Positions 61,065 to 64,000 of a DNA stretch of 64,000 nucleotides are shown here, piece after piece (the stretch's first letter is position 1; each line of letters begins with the position of its first letter). The translations under genes and the position numbers were made by a program. The stretch is from Sipunculus nudus (taxonomy: Eukaryota > Annelida > Sipuncula > Golfingiida > Sipunculidae), in the NCBI GenBank assembly GCA_026874595.1, contig CM049320.1, positions 13,209,488 to 13,273,487 of the forward strand, written 5' to 3'. The notes under the pieces were generated by a model, which saw only the letters and a program-made list of their open reading frames with translations, had not been told where the DNA came from and made no database searches.

Positions 61065-63833
61065 GACTTCCGGATTTAAAACTGGTCTGGACTGATTTTA
61101 AATTGGGCTGGCCCAGATCAGAATTTTGATCTGGGCTGGTTATGTTTACAATCCTGTGGTGGATTGATTTTAAACTGGGCAGGCCTCGATCAAAATTTTA
61201 ATCTGGGCTAGTCAAGATTACAATCCTGTGGAGGACTGATTTTAAATTGGGTCTAACCAGATCAGAATCCTAATCTAATCTTAGGCTAGCTTGATTTTTA
61301 TCATCTTAACCCTTAACTGTTTACAAGCCACTAAAGAGCACTCTAAATGGGCAACTAGAATGCCATGATATGTATAGACTCTTTCAGGACAAAAATATTG
61401 CATATTATTTCTAAGTTTCAATGAATTTCAATAATCTTCAGCAAACCCTCTTAGTGGGAACTGTTGAAAATTTGGTAAAGATACAAAAAAAGCTTGAAAA
61501 GATATGGCTGTTAGTGTAAATATAAATAATGTCAGAATTTGTCAGAAATCTAAATAAATGTAAACAGTAAAGGGTTAAATCAGATAATACAGTAAACATA
61601 TATTCCAGATACACCATTTTGAAGGACACAAAACACATAATGAACAAGATCATTTAAAATATTTAAGTGAGGAAAAAGCCAACAAACAAATGTAATGGAG
61701 GTTTCACATTGGAGTCAATAACTTAAAAAAGCTTATCTATTAACTGATAACTAATCTAAATTGAAGATAGTTAAATGCTGCAATATAAATATTCTCTACC
61801 TTCAATAGTTAAAATGCTGAGTTGGTGAATATTGTTCCCACTGTTCTATCTAAATACATTATGATCGTGTTAAAAATTCACATGAATTAGCAAATTTCAG
61901 CCTAAATTATGTACACTAGTTATGTATTTTTTCTGTTTGCTATATTTCAGTCACCTAATTTCAATGACTTGAATTCAGGTATCTTAATAGATGTTTCAGG
62001 GACTTCTTTCCTTAATATGTAGTATGTTAAAAGTTCTAGGTCCAATGTTACAACATGAGCAATTTTTTTTAATGGATGACTGAGGAAGATCACAGACCAA
62101 ATACCCCAACTTATGATAAATGATAAATAACTTTAAATAACAAATAAAATTTTGAATTTACAGTACTTGGATCTTAAGCTTAACATTGTCTGACAAATAT
62201 ATATATAACTAGACATTTCTTGGCACCGCTGGTGCCATAGTTTCGCCAGACAAATGAGGTTTTGTGGTATTTTGTTGATATAATGTGATGTATTTGTATT
62301 TTAGCAATGAATGTGAGAAACATTTGTACAAAATATAGGAATATTTAAAGTGAAGGCAATTGTTATGTAAAAGGTTATGTATAAATAGAAGTATATATTT
62401 AATGATGTATTGAGTTGTATATGTATGTTTGGAGTAACTTGTTTGAGAATAATATAGAGTCACTCTCATAGTCACGGTCATGACCCCAAATCAATAAACT
62501 GCATTCCAAAATATCCAACATTTGAAAAAAAAATTAAATTTAAAAAAAAATAATTTAAATTAAATTAAATTTTAAAATTAAATTTAAAATTAAATATACC
62601 TCATTCCATAAACCATATCTATATACATGCATAACATGAAAGAAATCTGTCCATTACTGTTTGACTTATAATGCTCACAGTATATACTGTCAAGTGGCAA
62701 TGATGGGGTATTCAAAGGCGCAAAAAAAACAAAAAAAGGACAACAGGTGGCGCCACCTATCTTCTGCAAAAGACAAAACTATCCAAGATCTTCCGTCAAC
62801 TTGATTTTTGGACCAATCCATGCATCCCTTTTTAAGATATTCATGATTTTATGTGATTTTCACCATATATGGTAATATTCAAGGTCAAAGCCACTCTCAA
62901 AGGAAAGGTCATGACCCCAATTTTAATATACATCATCCCATAACCCATACCTATGTACATGCATAATATTAAAGAAATCTGTCAATCAGTTTTGTGATGC
63001 TAAAAGTACTGTCAAGTGGCAATGATGGGGGTATTAAACGGCACAAAAACAAGAAAAGGATACTAGGTGGCACCACCAGTTTCCGGTACATGACATCACT
63101 ATCCAAGATCTTTGTCCAACTTGATTTTTGGATAAATCCATGAGAGATTTCTTGAGATATTTAAGAATTTGTGTGATATTCCCAAAAATGGATCTATTCA
63201 AGGTCAAGGTCACTCTCCTAGTTGAGGTCATGACCCCATTTTAAATAGGCTTCGTCCTCTCACCTATATCTATAAATGTGTCAAGTTTGAAAAAGATCCT
63301 TGAAATATTTTTGAGTTATTGTGTCCAAAAGAAATCTCTGCGGCGGCGCAACCGTGCCTAAACCATAGTATCTCCGGACTATGTCTGGCGATACAATTGT
63401 TGATTAAATATTGTTTTAGTTTGTTGAATTAATGCGCATGTTCTGCAAGCTATATTTGTAGTTTTTAGCTTTAAAATACCAATGTTTAACATGGTTATTT
63501 TATAATTATATTTTAGACATTTCACATAAGAGGTAAAATTACAAAATAAATATGACAGGAGTCTAACCAATGATATTTTCATAGAAATTCTTAAAATATT
63601 AATTATTATTGACTTAAAATGTTTTACAAATTCTTTGAATCGATTAAAGGCAAGCTAGGTAAATACAGTGTAATTGAAGCCAGCCTAGGAATAGATGAGG
63701 ATTCTGATCTGGGCTGGTCCAGAATAAAATCAGTCCACCACAGGATTGTTAACCTAACTGGCCCAGATCAAAAATTCTAATCTCAGCTGGCCCAGTTTAA
63801 AATCAGTCCAGACCAGATTTAAATCCTGAAGTC
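61065..63833. mobile_element. Fold-back element C with GGGCTGGCCCAGAT-word arms
   Basis: The left arm (61065-61300) starts GACTTCCGGATTTAAAACTG and the right arm (about 63672-63833) ends CAGATTTAAATCCTGAAGTC. Both carry inverted strings of GGGCTGGCCCAG, GATCAAAATTTTGATC and CAATCCTGTGGTGGACTGAT-like words; the inner edges also match (AATCTTAGGCTAGCTTGATT against AATTGAAGCCAGCCTAGG). The interior holds a ~400-bp tandem duplication (62480-62880, 62881-63240) with GGTGGCGCCACC modules. More arm-type words continue to 63990, so the structure may be larger or nested. No transposase seen. Confidence 0.7.
62480..63240. repeat. ~400-bp tandem duplication inside element C
   Basis: Shared landmarks in both copies are ACATGCATAA, AAAGAAATCTGTC, TACTGTCAAGTGGCAATGATGG, GGTGGCRCCACC, ACTATCCAAGATCTT, AACTTGATTTTTGGA, TATTCAAGGTCAA and GGTCATGACCCC. 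Related to the 127-bp satellite at 12005-12850 through the GGTGGC..ATCC.AGAT segment. Confidence 0.75.
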
Positions 63834-63990
63834 TTCACCACAGGATTTTAATCTGGACCGGCCCAGATTAAAATTTTAATCTGGGCTGGCCCAGTTTAAA
63901 ACTGGTCTGGCCCAAATTAGAATTTTGATCTGGGCTGGTCCAAATCAAAATTTTGATCTGGGCTGGCCCAGTTTTAAATTGGGCCAGATA
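63834..63990. repeat. Further GGGCTGGCCCAG words running to the window end
   Basis: At least five more palindromic words (GATTAAAATTTTAATC, GATCAAAATTTTGATC, GGGCTGGCCCAG) lie outside the proposed right end of element C. They may be part of a larger or second element cut by the window edge. Confidence 0.7.
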
Positions 63991-64000
63991 TATATATATA

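Overview
This is a eukaryotic, AT-rich, repeat-laden genomic window. Its coding content is two spliced metazoan genes with GT-AG introns. The surrounding DNA carries tRNA-derived SINEs, TA-flanked MITEs, long fold-back elements, an (ACGG)n-tailed repeat ending in a hairpin, and satellite arrays. This mix looks like a lophotrochozoan, most likely a mollusc. That placement is inference from repeat style; no species can be named.

Layout. 1-6384: no gene; a diverged tandem repeat, microsatellites, and a 3-kb fold-back element (2554-5545) made of ACCGAGCGCT-type words. 6449-9158 (+): a three-exon gene for a NADAR-domain (YbiA-like N-glycosidase) protein of 332 residues with a long basic, disordered N-terminus. 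9.3-11.6 kb: nothing recognised. 11.65-18.85 kb: satellite territory, with a ~127-bp repeat (7 copies), a reverse-transcriptase fragment and a 4.6-kb array of a 58-bp unit with higher-order structure. 18.85-25.2 kb: no coding signal; possible 3' UTR or flank of the next gene.

25207-48923 (-): twelve exons of an ACK/TNK2-type non-receptor tyrosine kinase: C-terminal part of the N-terminal SAM-like domain, kinase, SH3, CRIB, proline-rich tail and UBA. The exon phases all agree and give 1148 residues. Only the first ~35 residues (start exon) were not found; they lie upstream in 49-64 kb or beyond the window. Its introns hold a 57-bp minisatellite (27620-29439) that begins inside an exon and copies that exon's 5' splice site about 31 times. 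They also hold a partial exon duplication, a SINE with a 10-bp target duplication, and at least three TA-flanked MITEs.

49-64 kb: non-coding; a GGT/ACA-rich tract, three further inverted-repeat elements (55506-55932, 57531-59383, 61065-63833) and microsatellites.

The two genes are divergent in function and there is no evidence that they work together. The NADAR protein probably acts on N-glycosidic bonds of ADP-ribosylated or nucleotide substrates. The kinase is a CDC42 effector linked to receptor endocytosis. The most unusual signals are the splice-donor minisatellite and the several unrelated fold-back elements built on the same plan from different short palindromic words.
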